A stretch of DNA of 64,000 nucleotides, taken from positions 1-64,000 of the forward strand of contig CAIUSV010000015.1 of NCBI GenBank assembly GCA_903901915.1, read 5' to 3'. The stretch comes from an uncultured Rhodospirillaceae bacterium (GTDB lineage Bacteria; Pseudomonadota; Alphaproteobacteria; Rhodospirillales; Magnetospirillaceae). Positions 62,876 to 64,000 of this stretch are shown piece by piece. The stretch's first letter is position 1, and every line of letters begins with the position of its first letter. Made by a program: the position numbers and the translations under genes. The notes under the pieces are model-generated. The model had not been told where the DNA came from. It did not search any database and worked only from the letters and a program-made list of their open reading frames with translations.

Positions 62876-64000
62876 TCAGCTTCGAGCGCCGGCGGCGACG
62901 ATGTCGCCGGCGTTGGCCAAGCCCTCGACCTTCCAGCACAAATCCATCACCTTGCGCGCTTGCGCCGCCGGCAGAATGCCTTCGGCAAGGTCGATGAACT
63001 TGCGCTCAAGGTCGGTGTCGCTCATCGGCACCTCCAGGCTGCCGATGGCGTGCTCGATCCGCTTGTGCAGTTCGCGCCCGTCCGTCAGTTCGACGGTCAT
63101 ATCGACCTGCTCGGGCTTGATCGACGCATCGACAATCGGCTCGACCTTGCCGCGCAGATCGACGATCACCGGGTCGCGCACCGCCCGGTCGCTGAACTGC
63201 TTTTCGCCACCAGCGCCTTCGACCAGGGCGACGGCGACGGCATGATAGACGCTGAACTTGCCCTCAAGCCCTTCGTTCGGGGTCTTCTTGCCGGTCAACT
63301 CCAAGACCAGGGGATGTACCCGCATTCTCACCCGCTTGACCTGGGCCGCGGTCAAGTGGTGCTCGTTGCGCAGTTGGATGGCGGCATCGATGGCCGGATG
63401 GAGAACGATACCGCAGGCGAACGGCTTGTAGGTGTTGAGCGCGCTCTCGTAGCGCTGGCCAAGACCCTCGGTGATCTCGGCCCAATCCTGCTTGGTGCTG
63501 ATGGTGTTGGCCCAGCCGCGCTTGGCTTCGATCATGCCGTCGGAACTTGTGTAGTTCTTCGAGGCCAGAATGGCGGCGAACAGGCCGTTGCTGGCGGCGC
63601 GGCCGGGATTGAAACTCTTGTTCATCGAGCCGAAGGATTCGCGCAAACCCACTGGCTGCGAGGCGGCAAGGCCCAGCGCCCAGACCATCTGCTGTTCGTT
63701 CAACCCCATCAGCCGGCCGGCGGCGGCGGCGGCGCCGAACACGCCGGCGGTGCCAGTGATGTGCCAACCGACGTCGTAGTGGTTGGGATAAACGGCGTTG
63801 CCGATCCGGCACTCGGTCTCCACCCCCAGCACCAGGGCATTGAGGAAGTCACGACCGCTGACCGGGCTCATCTCGGCCAAGGCCAGAATCGCCGAGATCA
63901 CTGGTCCGCCCGGATGGATGATGGTCTTGAGGTGGGTGTCGTCGTAATCGAAGATGTGGCTGGAAACACCGTTGATGAAGGCAGCGTTCATGATGTCGAA
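62876..64000 (-). CDS. MmgE/PrpD-family protein, partial (5' end beyond window)
   Basis: The frame stays open to the window edge (FDIMNAAFINGVSSHIFDYD), so the first 80 or so residues are missing. Family signatures: HIFDYDDTHLKTIIHPGGPV, GVFGAAAAAGRLMGLNEQQM and the SMNKSFNPGRAASNG loop. It is only distantly similar to the downstream copy, so the pair is not a recent duplication. The gap to the next gene is 32 nt, suggesting one operon. Confidence 0.85.
   Translation of the reverse strand, partial: FDIMNAAFINGVSSHIFDYDDTHLKTIIHPGGPVISAILALAEMSPVSGRDFLNALVLGVETECRIGNAVYPNHYDVGWHITGTAGVFGAAAAAGRLMGLNEQQMVWALGLAASQPVGLRESFGSMNKSFNPGRAASNGLFAAILASKNYTSSDGMIEAKRGWANTISTKQDWAEITEGLGQRYESALNTYKPFACGIVLHPAIDAAIQLRNEHHLTAAQVKRVRMRVHPLVLELTGKKTPNEGLEGKFSVYHAVAVALVEGAGGEKQFSDRAVRDPVIVDLRGKVEPIVDASIKPEQVDMTVELTDGRELHKRIEHAIGSLEVPMSDTDLERKFIDLAEGILPAAQARKVMDLCWKVEGLANAGDIVAAGARS

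Overview
The window is high-GC chromosomal DNA of an alphaproteobacterium. The most likely source is a Rhodospirillales member of the Magnetospirillum/Phaeospirillum type. This is an inference from the ribosomal protein sequences, from adk lying between secY and rpsM with no rpmJ there, and from the mix of anaerobic 2-oxoacid oxidoreductase, C4/ketoacid transport and aryl-polyene-like genes. No rRNA and no intact tRNA was seen.

Layout. 1-14632 (+): the 3' end of tuf and its terminator, then the S10-spc-alpha superoperon (rpsJ to rplQ, with secY, adk and rpoA). It has a good sigma-70 promoter before rpsJ, a second near-consensus promoter inside the superoperon before rpsM, and a strong terminator after rplQ. 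14826-19292 (+): a four-gene 2-oxoacid:ferredoxin oxidoreductase operon (gamma, alpha, beta, and a GltD-like flavoprotein fused to a ferredoxin). 19350-26675 (-): a KgtP-like dicarboxylate/2-oxoglutarate symporter behind a sigma-54 promoter, a DctD/DctB two-component pair, and a GH17-GT2 membrane glucan synthase. 26841-29051: a Cache-PAS sensor with no output domain, and a small HMA-like protein.

29215-42363 (+): a tightly overlapping aryl-polyene/flexirubin-like lipid-polyene cluster. It has two ketosynthases and a chain-length-factor-like protein, two ACPs, an AMP-ligase/dehydratase fusion, a glycosyltransferase/acyltransferase fusion, thioesterase, LolA-like carrier, MMPL exporter, DUF3261-like lipoprotein, dehydratase and ketoreductase. 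No aromatic amino acid ammonia-lyase is present in the window.

42634-52900 (+): the most unusual locus. An 8.2-kb gene encodes a protein of about 2,737 residues made almost wholly of roughly 341 tandem octapeptides, L-[TS]-x-[TS]-Q-[ILVM]-x-[AGS]. It is followed 34 nt later by a GT41 (O-GlcNAc-transferase/SPINDLY-like) glycosyltransferase. I infer a giant Ser/Thr-rich glycosylation substrate with its dedicated enzyme.

53105-58586: a chemoreceptor, then a metal-resistance module: a MerR-type regulator divergent from a Zn/Cd/Pb P-type ATPase, with a 19-bp-spacer MerR promoter between them, and a DmeF cation diffusion facilitator. 58623-61094: wreckage of a type I-C CRISPR locus (one repeat, a leader, and a cas2 pseudogene with two frameshifts) directly beside a tyrosine recombinase. 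61350-64000 (-): two MmgE/PrpD-family genes, one with a twin-arginine-like leader and one running off the window end.
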